A stretch of 45,446 nucleotides of DNA. Source: Sandaracinaceae bacterium (GTDB taxonomy: Bacteria > Myxococcota_A > Polyangia > Polyangiales > JAFGIB01). The stretch spans positions 1-45,446 of the forward strand of contig JADGRF010000267.1 of the NCBI GenBank assembly GCA_017881055.1, read 5' to 3'. The position numbers were made by a program, and so were the translations under genes. The notes beneath the pieces are model-generated. The model was not told the origin of the DNA. It saw only the letters and a program-made list of their open reading frames with translations, and did no database searches. This document shows, in pieces, positions 17,537 to 25,509 of the stretch (its first letter is position 1; every line of letters begins with the position of its first letter).

Positions 17537-18040
17537 ATGCTGCGCCGCATGCGGATCTTCGGTTCGGAAGCACGAGTTTCAGTGATGGTTTCGTTGCTCG
17601 GCCTGCCCGGTCTTTTGGGTGGCTGCGCCTACGGTGAGATGCGCGAGGTCGTACGCTCGCAGTTCGCCGCCGAGACGAACTGTCCCTCCGTGTCGGTCGA
17701 GCCGCGCAAGGTCTACGACCAGGACTACAAAGAGGGTCAGTACCTCGTCACTGGCTGCGACGTCGTGCGCACGTACAGCTGCTCGGCTGACACAGGCCTC
17801 GTTTCGTACGACGACAAGTCCTGCACGTTCATCAACGGCGAGATGGTCAAGCCCAAAGAGCCGCCCAAGCCCGTCACCGGCCCCGCCGAAGGCGAAGACA
17901 TGGACTCGCCGCCGCCGGCAGCTTCGATAGACGACGAACCGAAGCCCACGGTCACAGCCGCGCCCGCGAAGACCCAGAGCCGCTTCAGCGGCGGCGGCGC
18001 CAAAGCGTCCGGCAGCGCGGGCGCCAAGTTCGGCAAGTAA
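17537..18040 (+). CDS. Small lipoprotein of unknown function
   Basis: 167 aa. The signal peptide ends in lipobox LLGGC at about residue 30; the Met at 17549 is an equally good start. The mature domain of about 90 residues holds five further Cys residues (TNCPSVSV, VTGCDVV, TYSCSAD, DKSCTF), suggesting disulfides in the periplasm or outside the cell. The tail is Pro/Lys/Ala/Gly-rich and disordered. Small Cys-containing lipoproteins of this design are frequent in myxobacteria. The stop codon shares one base with the start of the serine acetyltransferase gene (TAATG), so the two are translated from one message, without an obvious functional link. Confidence 0.72.
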   Translation: MLRRMRIFGSEARVSVMVSLLGLPGLLGGCAYGEMREVVRSQFAAETNCPSVSVEPRKVYDQDYKEGQYLVTGCDVVRTYSCSADTGLVSYDDKSCTFINGEMVKPKEPPKPVTGPAEGEDMDSPPPAASIDDEPKPTVTAAPAKTQSRFSGGGAKASGSAGAKFGK

Positions 18041-18975
18041 TGAAAGCCGACAACGCTGCGCACTCGTCAGAGCGTGCGCTCGAGCAGGCGATCGATGCCG
18101 TCACGCAGAGCTACACGCTCGGGCGGCCCATCGACAACCTCGAGAGCACGGCGCTCCCCAATCGCCGCAAAATCATCGAGGCGCTCTACCATCTCGAGCA
18201 CGTCGCCTTCATGGGCTTCTACTCGACGAAGGCGCTGAGCACGTTCAACCTGCGCCACTACGTCTCGGAGCACATCTACGAGGCCGCCAGCATCTTGGTC
18301 GAGCAGATCGCGCGCGCCGTGGTCTACGTACGCAAGTGCGGCGCGTCTCCCGAGCCCACCGACCTCGCGCGCGGCGAAGTGCTGGTGAACGAGCTGCTTG
18401 CGCAGATCCCGAGCATCCGGGAAGCGCTCGCGTACGATGTCGAAGCCGCGTTTCGTGGGGATCCTGCAGCCAAGAGCATCGAGGAGATCATCTTCTCGTA
18501 TCCGGCGATTCAAGCCATCACCGCGTACCGGTTCGCGCACGAGCTGCAGCTGCGCAACGTGCCTCTCGTGCCTCGGATCATGGCCGAGCACGCTCACAAC
18601 CTGACCGGCATCGAGATCCATCCCGGCGCCAAGATCGGCAAGCGCTTCTTCATCGACCACGGCACCGGCGTCGTGATCGGCGAGACCACCGTGATCGGCG
18701 ACGACGTAAAGCTCTACCAAGGCGTCACGCTCGGCGCGCTGTCGATGCCGCGCGACGCCGCCGGCGAGCTGATCCGCGAAGCCCGTCGCCACCCCACGCT
18801 CGAGAACGGCGTGACCATCTACGCAGGCGCCACCATCCTCGGCGGCGAGACCGTGATCGGTGAGAACTCCGTGATCGGCTCGAACGTGTGGATCACCGAA
18901 TCGGTCCCGCCGAACACGCGCGTGTCCTATTCGGCCTACCACGCGCACGCCACGCAGCGCGTCGAGACCAGGTAG
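18040..18975 (+). CDS. Serine O-acetyltransferase (CysE/EpsC type)
   Basis: 311 aa. Makes O-acetylserine from serine and acetyl-CoA for cysteine synthesis. An alpha-helical N-terminal half (about 1-185, containing AFRGDPAAKSIEEIIFSYP and ITAYRFAHELQLRNVPLVPR, the family's serine-site helices) is followed by a left-handed beta helix of hexapeptide repeats (IEIHPGAKIGKRFFIDHG, GVVIGETTVIGDDV, ILGGETVIGENSVIGSNV). The Asp-His pair of the active site is in FIDHGTGVV. A short insertion (MPRDAAGELIREARRHPTL) sits where the EpsC-like group has its loop. The C-terminal feedback tail of enteric CysE is not recognisable. The start overlaps the lipoprotein stop by one base. The sulfate-activation genes lie 6.5 kb downstream. 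Confidence 0.88.
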   Translation: MKADNAAHSSERALEQAIDAVTQSYTLGRPIDNLESTALPNRRKIIEALYHLEHVAFMGFYSTKALSTFNLRHYVSEHIYEAASILVEQIARAVVYVRKCGASPEPTDLARGEVLVNELLAQIPSIREALAYDVEAAFRGDPAAKSIEEIIFSYPAIQAITAYRFAHELQLRNVPLVPRIMAEHAHNLTGIEIHPGAKIGKRFFIDHGTGVVIGETTVIGDDVKLYQGVTLGALSMPRDAAGELIREARRHPTLENGVTIYAGATILGGETVIGENSVIGSNVWITESVPPNTRVSYSAYHAHATQRVETR

Positions 18976-19020
18976 CAACCCGGGCTCCGCGCGGCTGCAG
19001 GACTCACCAGCGCGAGCTTT

Positions 19021-19743
19021 TCAGTTCGCGACTTCTTCTTGCTCTTTGGCTTTGCGACGCTTGCTCGGCTCGCCGTCGTCGTCGAGCAGCTCGTCGAGAT
19101 CGCGCACCAGCGCTTCCACCATGGCCACCACGCGCGCCACACGCTTGTCGGTGATGCCGGGCGCCGCTTGAACCGCTTCGGCGAGGCGCTCGGCCAGCAC
19201 CTTCGTCTTGCGCAAGACGTCCTGCTCGACGTCGCCTTCACGCTTGGGCCTGAAGATCGGATCGAAGCGCTTACGCAGCTCGCCCACCGGCGCTGCGCGA
19301 TCGAACACGGCGCTGCGCAGCTCTTCCAGCACGGCCTTCGGCGCATCGAGCCGCCGACGCGCAGGCGCGCTCTCGTCGTCGGGATCTCGCACGCCGAGCG
19401 CGCGCGAAAAATAGTCGACCGACTCGAGGCTCGGGATCTCGCGCGCCAAGCCGTCGTGCTTCAGGACCTCGGGCGCGTGCGTGCGCAGCGCGCCGTAGGA
19501 GAGCATCAGCTTGTCGATCGTCGCAGCCTTCAGGTGAAGCTCTTTTTGGCAGTACTCGTGCAGATCGGAGTAGCCCCAGCGCTCGTACGCGCGGCTCTTA
19601 CGCAGCTTGGCCAGACCCTCGGCCAGCTCCAGCCACGAACGCTTGAAGCGCTGCGCCCGCTGCACGATGTCCAACCGCTCGCCGTCGCCACCCCGCTCCA
19701 AGCGCTCGATCAATGCTGAAAGCTGCTCGTGACCCGTCGTCAT
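19021..19743 (-). CDS. Hypothetical helical protein, basic/acidic C-terminus
   Basis: 240 aa; I do not recognise the family with confidence. It is predicted almost wholly helical and cytoplasmic. Residues about 48-85 (AYERWGYSDLHEYCQKEL, LKAATIDKLMLSYGALR) look like a compact helical domain with a possible helix-turn-helix. The middle repeats Leu/Arg/Glu heptads (VLRKTKVLAERLAEAVQ), and the end is very charged (DLDELLDDDGEPSKRRK). It could bind nucleic acid, but that is a guess. It is convergent with the acetyltransferase gene (45 bp apart) and 52 bp downstream of the next minus-strand gene, with no obvious terminator in the 45-bp gap. Confidence 0.65.
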   Translation of the reverse strand: MTTGHEQLSALIERLERGGDGERLDIVQRAQRFKRSWLELAEGLAKLRKSRAYERWGYSDLHEYCQKELHLKAATIDKLMLSYGALRTHAPEVLKHDGLAREIPSLESVDYFSRALGVRDPDDESAPARRRLDAPKAVLEELRSAVFDRAAPVGELRKRFDPIFRPKREGDVEQDVLRKTKVLAERLAEAVQAAPGITDKRVARVVAMVEALVRDLDELLDDDGEPSKRRKAKEQEEVAN

Positions 19744-19795
19744 GGCGCGACGTATAACACGAGGCCTGCACGCGCGACGGCATCACGAGACCACA

Positions 19796-20341
19796 TCACG
19801 CGCGGCCGGACGATCTAGGCCGCGTGCGCTCGACGTAGCGACCTTCGGCGTCGAACGACAGCTCCACCGACCAGCTCGACGGAGCGATCAAACGCACGAG
19901 ATCAGGGTCGCCGCCCAGCTTGCCGAACAACGGCTTTGCCAGCGGCATCGCAGGCGACTCGGAGCGCAACGAAAGCAGCACCCGGCGCGCACGCGTGTCG
20001 TCGCGCTTGGCCTCGCTCTTGTCCTCGCTCTTGTCCCCGCTCTTGCTTTCGCGTTTGGTCTTCTCTTTGCGCGGCTGCTCCTTGCGCGGCACGCGCGCCG
20101 CCTGCGCGCGAACCGAGAGTACGAGGCCATTTTCGAAGCGCTGATCGCCGCTCGTGAGCACTGCGAAGCGCCCGTGCTCGTCGCTGTCGACATGCATTGG
20201 CAGGAGCGCGACCTCCGAGCCGAACACCGAGATCCGGAAGACGTCGTCTTCGATGCGCCCGCGCACGGCAATCATGGGCACGCCGGCACCGCGATCGAGG
20301 TGGGCTACGAAGGGTCGCAGCTTGGGGTGGAGCGTAAGCAC
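19796..20341 (-). CDS. Hypothetical protein with Lys/Glu/Ser-rich repeat
   Basis: 181 aa, function unknown. Two predicted beta-rich parts (MIAVRGRIEDDVFRISVFG, RRVLLSLRSESPAMPLA) flank a highly charged insert rich in KSxDKSE. The insert is coded by 12-bp tandem units (20016-20051, three imperfect copies of CTCTTGTCCTCG), so its length may vary between strains. No signal peptide or membrane segment is seen. Codon use resembles its neighbours. It sits between the helical hypothetical gene and the DUF2520 gene on the same strand. Confidence 0.55.
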   Translation of the reverse strand: MLTLHPKLRPFVAHLDRGAGVPMIAVRGRIEDDVFRISVFGSEVALLPMHVDSDEHGRFAVLTSGDQRFENGLVLSVRAQAARVPRKEQPRKEKTKRESKSGDKSEDKSEAKRDDTRARRVLLSLRSESPAMPLAKPLFGKLGGDPDLVRLIAPSSWSVELSFDAEGRYVERTRPRSSGRA

Positions 20342-20387
20342 CCGGCATGCCTAGCGCGACCGAGCCTCGCTGTCGATTCGAGTCCGC

Positions 20388-21266
20388 TCAGGAGGCGCGA
20401 AACAGTTGCTCGAGCGCGGCGCGGACCTCGCTGACAACCGGCAGCGGTAGTCCCAACAACTGACGTCCGAGCGCTCGATACAAGTCGGCCAGCTCGGCAT
20501 CCTGGGAGACCAGCTGGGCCAGCTGGGCTCGCACGGTCCCGACGTCGCCGCGCAGGACGGGGCCGGTGAGCGCCGCCAACAGGCCCGGACCCACGCTGCC
20601 GCCGTGCGCGGCAGTCACGATGTTCTCCGCTACCCCAAGCGTGAGCGGTGCGAGCGCGGACAGTGCCTCGCTTGCCGGCAATCCCGCCAGCTCGAACAGC
20701 CTCGCAGCCGCAGCGTGCAACGCCACGACGTAGTTACTCGCGAATACGGCGGCTGCGTGGTAGCCGGCGCGATCGACCCCCGCCAAGGCAAGCGGCTGCC
20801 CGCCGAGTGCTCTGCACAGCACTTCCAACTCAGCGCAGAGGCCCGCGTCCGCTGCTTCGATGCCGACGCGAATGCCAACGAAGCGCGCCGCCCCCGCGCC
20901 CTCGGCGAACGACTGCAACGGATGAAACGCACCGACGCGCGCGCCACGCGTGCGCGCCGTTTGCAGAGCCGACAGCCCGAGCGACCCTGCCGTGTGAACC
21001 ACCGCGTGACTGGCCGTCCAAGGCAGCGCAGCGCAGAGTGTTTCCACCGCGCCGTCGGGGACCGCCAAGAACACCAGCTCCGCGCGCGCGAGCACTTCGT
21101 TCGCGGTGCGCACGACCACCTGTTCGAGACCCAGCTCACGCCCTAGCCGCGTGGCCCGAGCGTCGCCAGCACCGATCAGGCCCGTGAGCGTCAGGCCTGC
21201 GGGCCCCAGCGCACGAGCGAGCGCGCCACCAAGCCGACCGACACCGATCAGACCTACATTCATCAT
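20388..21266 (-). CDS. Rossmann-fold DUF2520 oxidoreductase-like protein
   Basis: 292 aa. N-terminal NAD(P)-binding domain with GLIGVGRLGGALARAL (GxGxxG), then ELVFLAVPDGAVETL and HAVVHTAGSLGLSAL, followed by FHPLQSFAEG, a signature of the DUF2520 group, and an all-helical C-terminal domain with DRAGYHAAAVFASNYVVAL, as in 6-phosphogluconate-dehydrogenase-like dimerisation domains. These proteins are usually annotated as NADP oxidoreductase or pyrroline-5-carboxylate-reductase-like; in several bacteria they sit next to pantothenate genes, which is not so here. The substrate is unknown. Two adjacent ATGs make the start uncertain by one codon. A 6-bp hairpin lies just upstream in the presumed leader. 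Confidence 0.82.
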   Translation of the reverse strand: MMNVGLIGVGRLGGALARALGPAGLTLTGLIGAGDARATRLGRELGLEQVVVRTANEVLARAELVFLAVPDGAVETLCAALPWTASHAVVHTAGSLGLSALQTARTRGARVGAFHPLQSFAEGAGAARFVGIRVGIEAADAGLCAELEVLCRALGGQPLALAGVDRAGYHAAAVFASNYVVALHAAAARLFELAGLPASEALSALAPLTLGVAENIVTAAHGGSVGPGLLAALTGPVLRGDVGTVRAQLAQLVSQDAELADLYRALGRQLLGLPLPVVSEVRAALEQLFRAS

Positions 21267-21279
21267 ACGCCCTGCAGGA

Positions 21280-21297
21280 CTCCGCGAAAAAGCGGAG
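21280..21297 (-). other. Perfect hairpin in the leader of the DUF2520 gene
   Basis: CTCCGC-GAAAAA-GCGGAG, a 6-bp stem with a 6-base loop, 14 bp upstream of the DUF2520 start. The following stretch (about 21320-21365) is the most AT-rich part of the neighbourhood and probably holds the divergent promoters for the minus-strand gene and the 117-aa plus-strand gene; I cannot place -35/-10 boxes with confidence. Confidence 0.4.
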
Positions 21298-21435
21298 GGA
21301 ACCGATCGTGCGACAAGCGAGCCACATTCACAATAACAAGAAATTTACAGCGTCGACCTTGTTTAGGAACATGGCATGGGTAGGGTCTAGCCTTGATTCA
21401 GGTCAGCCGTTTGGGGGCGAGGCCGGGAGGAAGCG

Positions 21436-21789
21436 ATGCGACGCAGCAGTGCCTACCGAGTCTTCTTGACCCGCAACTCCGAGTACCACGTGCGCGGCCA
21501 CGTCTGCATCGGCGTGCGTGATCGGCGCAGCGGCTCCTGGCTGAAGGACCACCCCGCCCTGGCGCGACCCTTCTCGCACAGCGTCGTCTCCGCCGACGGC
21601 CGCATCTCGTTGCCGCATCTACCCGGTCTCGGTGACCCGCTCGAATTCGACATCAACGGCACGCCACTGCGCACTTCACCCGTGCTCGACATCGAAGAAC
21701 GCGAGAGCCTCGCCCCGAGCGAGCGTCCGCAGCGCGTGCCGAACCCGCTCTCGCGTCGCCCCGAGCGGGCACCCCGCGTCACGCGCTAG
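21436..21789 (+). CDS. Small hypothetical protein
   Basis: 117 aa, preceded by a strong GGGAGGAAG ribosome binding site 6-8 nt before the ATG. The first 70 residues are beta-rich (YRVFLTRNSEYHVRGHV, ISLPHLPGLGDPLEFDING) and the last 40 are Arg/Pro-rich and probably disordered. No signal peptide. I do not recognise the family. Its last codons and stop lie inside the first copy of a 29-bp tandem repeat, so slippage there would change the C-terminus. Confidence 0.6.
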   Translation: MRRSSAYRVFLTRNSEYHVRGHVCIGVRDRRSGSWLKDHPALARPFSHSVVSADGRISLPHLPGLGDPLEFDINGTPLRTSPVLDIEERESLAPSERPQRVPNPLSRRPERAPRVTR

Positions 21790-21857
21790 CGGGACGCGAA
21801 CAACAGCTCACGCGCTAGCGGGACGCGAACAACAGCTCACGCGCTAGCGGGACGCGA
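21781..21857 (+). repeat. 29-bp tandem repeat, 2.65 copies
   Basis: Copies at 21781-21809 and 21810-21838 are identical; a partial third runs 21839-21857. The unit contains the 8-bp palindrome CGCTAGCG. The array lies between two convergent genes and includes the stop codon of the upstream one (TAG at 21787). It ends 6 bp before the stop of the Cys-rich lipoprotein gene. Confidence 0.95.
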
Positions 21858-21863
21858 CCAGAC

Positions 21864-22790
21864 TCAACCGCCGTCGCTCGCGCCGGCGTCGTCCATCGAC
21901 ATCATCATCATCCCGGCGTCCGGCAAGGACAGCGGCGTGCACGCGCAGTCGAGATCGACCGGCGCGCAGTACGGAGCCTTGGGCGAGCGCACACAACACT
22001 TCTTGCCCGCGCCGCAGCTGTGAGTGCCGCAGTTGACCGCGTGAGCTGCGCTCTCGCTGCCGACGCCAGCATCCGGCGGCGTGCCGGTGTCGCGACAGCG
22101 GTAGAGGAAACTGGGTAGCAGATCGCTGGCCAAGCACGAATAGCCTGCGGTCGCGCACGAATCGCCGGGATGACACATCTCGGACCAGGTCTGGCCGCCA
22201 GGACCCGCGTCGGCCTTCTGCAAGCTGCTGCACGTCGTCGCGCAGCTCGACTTGTCGTACGCGCCGTTCTCGTACCGCGCGCAGCACATCTTGCCGGCGC
22301 CGCAATCTTCGTCACCGTCGCATTCGAACGTCGCGACCGTCGTGCACGCGCTCGGCGTCATCACCGAACAGCTGAGGTTTGCCGAGCAATCCGCGAGCTG
22401 CTGCCAAACCGTGAATTCGAGCGAGGTGGTGCCGTGCTTCTCGATTTCGTCGCGACACAAGCCCGCGCCGTAATAACAATCGTCGAAGCCGCGGCAGCCG
22501 GTGCGCGCCGTGCACGCGCGGATCGCGACGCAGCCCGGGTCGTCGTTGCACGCGCTGTTCTCGCCCAGGCACTGGTCGCAGATGCACTTGGCTTCCGCGG
22601 AAAGCCCGGCGTCGCTTGCCTTCGCCGCCGCGTAGCATGCCTTCTTGGCGTTGGCCGTGGGACCGCTCGCGCCACCTTCACCGAGACCGCCGTCGCTCAC
22701 CGCGCTGCTCGCCTCGCTGCCACAGCTGGCAACCAGCAGCATGCAAACGAATGCTGACGAGACTACGCGAAGCAGACGGGGCCCAGACAT
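21864..22790 (-). CDS. Cys-rich lipoprotein with two CGAGKxCC motifs
   Basis: 308 aa from the ATG at 22790 (in-frame ATGs at 22805 and 22844 are less likely because they push the signal peptide inwards). Lipobox LVASC, then a DGG linker. The mature protein has 31 Cys including the lipidated one, so it is a disulfide-knotted extracellular domain. Two related modules are seen: EDCGAGKMCCAR...CATTC and HSCGAGKKCCVR...CAPVDLDCAC. The end is a low-complexity Met/Asp/Ala/Gly tail. Such lipoproteins are a myxobacterial speciality of unknown function; binding or adhesion is a guess. It may be a distant relative of the next gene upstream, which has the same lipoprotein plus double-Cys design. Confidence 0.72.
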   Translation of the reverse strand: MSGPRLLRVVSSAFVCMLLVASCGSEASSAVSDGGLGEGGASGPTANAKKACYAAAKASDAGLSAEAKCICDQCLGENSACNDDPGCVAIRACTARTGCRGFDDCYYGAGLCRDEIEKHGTTSLEFTVWQQLADCSANLSCSVMTPSACTTVATFECDGDEDCGAGKMCCARYENGAYDKSSCATTCSSLQKADAGPGGQTWSEMCHPGDSCATAGYSCLASDLLPSFLYRCRDTGTPPDAGVGSESAAHAVNCGTHSCGAGKKCCVRSPKAPYCAPVDLDCACTPLSLPDAGMMMMSMDDAGASDGG

Positions 22791-22899
22791 CGTAAGAAAG
22801 CGCATGATCCCGAAAAGCATGCGGGTCGCGCCCACCGCGCGCAAGCAGCGCGCGAGCGAACGCGACCCGAGTTCTACTCACAAGTGGAGCGCGTGGGGC

Positions 22900-23541
22900 T
22901 CAGAACGCGGCGTCGGAGTTGCCGCTATCGTTCCCGCCCGTGCTCGAGTCGTGGCCCGCATCGGCCGGGGACGCATAGTCGCAGGACTTGATGGGCAGCA
23001 TCGGCACCGCGGCATCGCTCATCAGCGCGCCCATGCCGGAGATCCGGTTGGCTTCGCTGTTCTCGAGACAGCCGACGCCGATCAGACCGAGATCGACGCC
23101 GCACTTGTTGTCCTTGCGGCAGCAACCCGTGGTCATGAACGGGAACCCCATGATGGTGGTCGACTGCGACGGGCATTCCGCTTCGGAGTTCGCGGCGCGA
23201 CCGACCTGGCCTTGCGCGAGGCACGAGCCGTCCGGAATGAGCGACGACTGCGTGACGCCGCAAACCTGGGCGGACGCCGCGCCGGCGCAGCAAACCTCCG
23301 TCGTGAAGCCAGCGGCGGCCAACACATCGGCGGAGATCGGGATGTTCGCGGGCAACATGATCGGCGGGGCGGTGCACTTCGAGGCGCCGCACGTGATCAT
23401 CGCAGGGCCAGCGTCCTTGGCGGGCGTCTTGCCCGCGTCGTTGTTGTTGCCGGCGTCCTTCGCCTTCGAGCCCGAATCATCACCGCAAGCGCCGAGCAGC
23501 GCTGCACCCAAAATCACCACTGATAGCCAACGCAATGCCAT
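22900..23541 (-). CDS. Cys-containing lipoprotein
   Basis: 213 aa from the ATG at 23541 (MALRWLSVVILGAALLGACG; an upstream in-frame start at 23565 adds eight residues). Lipobox LLGAC, then an Asn/Asp/Ala-rich linker (NNNDAGKTPAKDAG). The mature part has CC pairs (TEVCCAG, TGCCRKDNKCG) and single Cys residues, ending in a Gly/Ser/Asp tail. A GGAGGG sequence about 12 nt upstream may be the ribosome binding site. It precedes the larger Cys-rich lipoprotein by 109 bp on the same strand. Function unknown. Confidence 0.7.
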   Translation of the reverse strand: MALRWLSVVILGAALLGACGDDSGSKAKDAGNNNDAGKTPAKDAGPAMITCGASKCTAPPIMLPANIPISADVLAAAGFTTEVCCAGAASAQVCGVTQSSLIPDGSCLAQGQVGRAANSEAECPSQSTTIMGFPFMTTGCCRKDNKCGVDLGLIGVGCLENSEANRISGMGALMSDAAVPMLPIKSCDYASPADAGHDSSTGGNDSGNSDAAF

Positions 23542-23792
23542 GTCCGAAACCCTCCAAGAAACCACCCGCCAATGTTTGCTAGATGTGCGGGGTCAGGCTG
23601 TATAGCGCGGCTTCACCAGGAGATGAAGATTGGCGAAGAACATTTTCGTACATCGCGGCGCAGGATCCGGAATATTCCTGGCAAACCCCGCAAATCAGCG
23701 GAGTTACGCAGCTTTCTGCGCAGTTGCGAGCTTGGCTTCAGAGGCGGGGCGTTCGCGACCGCGCTGACTTCTTGCTACCGTTCAAGACTCGG

Positions 23793-24434
23793 ATGAACAA
23801 GATCCACATTCCCATCCGCGCCGTGCATCTCGAGACCGTGTTCGAGGGCAAAGCGGACGCGGCCGTCGTGGGATCGGGCGCGCGTACGAGCTACGCCCTG
23901 CTCGAGCCCGTCGGCGACGTCACTCCGCTGCGCGTGAAGTTCAGCGACTTCCGCCAGAAGCTGGCTGGGCGCTTCAGCGACGAGCTGCCCGATGCGCAGG
24001 TGGCGCAGCGCCTGTCACAGCCGTCGGATCTCGAGCTTGTCGTGGTGATTCATCTCGGGCGCAAGCCGCTCGGCCTTTGGGATGTGGTCGTGCGGCTGCG
24101 CGAGCAGGCGCCGAAAGGCGCGCGCGCCGCAGCCAGTCTGAACGAAGCGCGTCGCAGTCCGCGTCACGCGCCGGAGCAACCGACTGACATCAAGCTCGAG
24201 CTCGGCCAGAGCTCGATCGAGGGCACGCTCTACAACGTGTCGGCGCACGGGCTCGGCATCGCGCTGTTCACGACGCAGATGGAACGCCTGGGCTCGTTCC
24301 GTGTGGACGACGAGATCGATGTCGTGGGCAACGACCGGCTGCGCGGCAAGATCCGGTCGCAGTACCCAGCGGACGGCGGCTGCGTGCTCGGGATCGAGCT
24401 GCGCGACCGCTTTCAGTTGAAGCACGAGGCGTAA
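23793..24434 (+). CDS. PilZ-domain protein
   Basis: 213 aa from the ATG at 23793. The open frame extends 70 codons upstream, but that stretch has lower GC and no family-like sequence, so the internal ATG is preferred. The N-terminal half (HIPIRAVHLETVFEG, TPLRVKFSDFRQKLAG) is of unknown fold. The C-terminal half looks like PilZ: an RxxxR (RRSPR), then EGTLYNVSAHGLGIALF with the N/DxSxxG motif, and a closing IRSQYPADGGCVLGIELRD strand pair. PilZ domains bind cyclic di-GMP; the two motifs needed are both present, though weakly. It may connect second-messenger signalling to motility or polysaccharide, but nothing in the neighbours says which. Confidence 0.6.
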   Translation: MNKIHIPIRAVHLETVFEGKADAAVVGSGARTSYALLEPVGDVTPLRVKFSDFRQKLAGRFSDELPDAQVAQRLSQPSDLELVVVIHLGRKPLGLWDVVVRLREQAPKGARAAASLNEARRSPRHAPEQPTDIKLELGQSSIEGTLYNVSAHGLGIALFTTQMERLGSFRVDDEIDVVGNDRLRGKIRSQYPADGGCVLGIELRDRFQLKHEA

Positions 24435-24662
24435 CCGCCGAACACGAATCCTGCCGCCATCAGCTGCAAGACGGCAGCGACGGTCGAAGCGCGTGGCAAC
24501 GGATCTTTCCCCTGCCGCAGTGCTACAACTGAACGTACGCCACGTGTCGACGAACCGACGGAAGACCGACAGCCGTCCCGACACTCGTGAGAATCCCGAA
24601 CACTTTCAGCAAATTGCGTGCATGCCGCGGGGCTGTGCGCTACGCCTTGGGTGCGAAAAACC

Positions 24663-25457
24663 ATGCCGACCTTCGACCGTGTCGCCCTCTCCGAGATTGC
24701 CCTCGACGTCGCCCGCGAAGCTGGAGAGCAGGTGCTCCGCGGTTGGCGCTCACGTCCCCAAGTGGAGCAGAAGGGGAGCTATGCGGATCTCGTGACCGAG
24801 TTCGACTTGGCGAGCGAGCGCTTGATCCGAAAGCTGCTCGCCGAGCGCACCCCGGACCTGGCGATCGTCGGTGAGGAGCAAGGCGGCACGGCCAGTGATG
24901 CGCCGACCTGGTACTGCGACCCGATCGACGGCACCGTCAACTTCGCCCATGGGCACGCGTTCTTCGCGATCAGCATCGGCGTGCTCGAACGCGGCCAGCC
25001 AACTGCAGGCGCGGTGTTCGCCCCGGCGCTCGACACGTATTGGCGCGGCGCGGTCGGGCACGGCGCGGTGCGTAACGGCAAGCCTTGCCAGGTGAGCGCC
25101 ACCGAGCACTTGGACGATGCGCTGATCGCCACCGGCTTCTCGCCGGTGATGCGCCGCTCAGGGCACCCCGAGGACAACCTCGCGGCCTTCGTGAAGGTGA
25201 TGCCTGCAGTGCGCGACATTCGTCGCTGCGGCTCGGCGGCGCTCGACCTGTGCCTGGTCGCGGACGGAACGTACGACGCGTACTGGGAGCGCAAGCTGTC
25301 GCCGTGGGATACCGCGGCGGGCGCCGCGCTGGTGCTCGCGGCCGGCGGAATGCTGAGCAGCCTGCGCGACGGCGGCCCGGTGAACTTCGCCGAGGGCTAC
25401 CTACTCGCCAGCAACGGCCGCATACACCATCCGCTTGCGGCTCTGCTTACGCCGTAG
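24663..25457 (+). CDS. Inositol monophosphatase-family phosphatase
   Basis: 264 aa. Mg-dependent phosphatase with the family metal motifs: DLVTEFDLASERLI, IVGEEQGG, WYCDPIDGTVNFAHG (Asp86, Asp89) and SPWDTAAGAALVLAAGG (Asp216). The ATG at 24663 places the first helix normally; a longer frame opens at 24618. The family includes inositol-1-phosphatase (SuhB), histidinol phosphatase and CysQ, the 3'(2'),5'-bisphosphate nucleotidase that removes PAP. The sequence around DGTVNFAHG is closer to SuhB-like members, but the gene stands 52 bp upstream of cysD/cysN, so a PAP or APS phosphatase role is a reasonable inference from context. Probably the first gene of the sulfate-activation run. Confidence 0.8.
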   Translation: MPTFDRVALSEIALDVAREAGEQVLRGWRSRPQVEQKGSYADLVTEFDLASERLIRKLLAERTPDLAIVGEEQGGTASDAPTWYCDPIDGTVNFAHGHAFFAISIGVLERGQPTAGAVFAPALDTYWRGAVGHGAVRNGKPCQVSATEHLDDALIATGFSPVMRRSGHPEDNLAAFVKVMPAVRDIRRCGSAALDLCLVADGTYDAYWERKLSPWDTAAGAALVLAAGGMLSSLRDGGPVNFAEGYLLASNGRIHHPLAALLTP

Positions 25458-25509
25458 CGGTGCGCAGGGTTGAAATGCCAGGGTCGCGCAGGTAGAGAGG
25501 CGCGTGCGC

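Noticed and set aside
21781..21857. CRISPR array
   Set aside because: The 29-bp unit length is CRISPR-like, but copies are directly adjacent with no spacers, and there are no cas genes.
23583..23792. 70-codon N-terminal extension of the PilZ protein
   Set aside because: Lower GC, no domain-like sequence and no ribosome binding site at the far start; the region fits an intergenic promoter area better.
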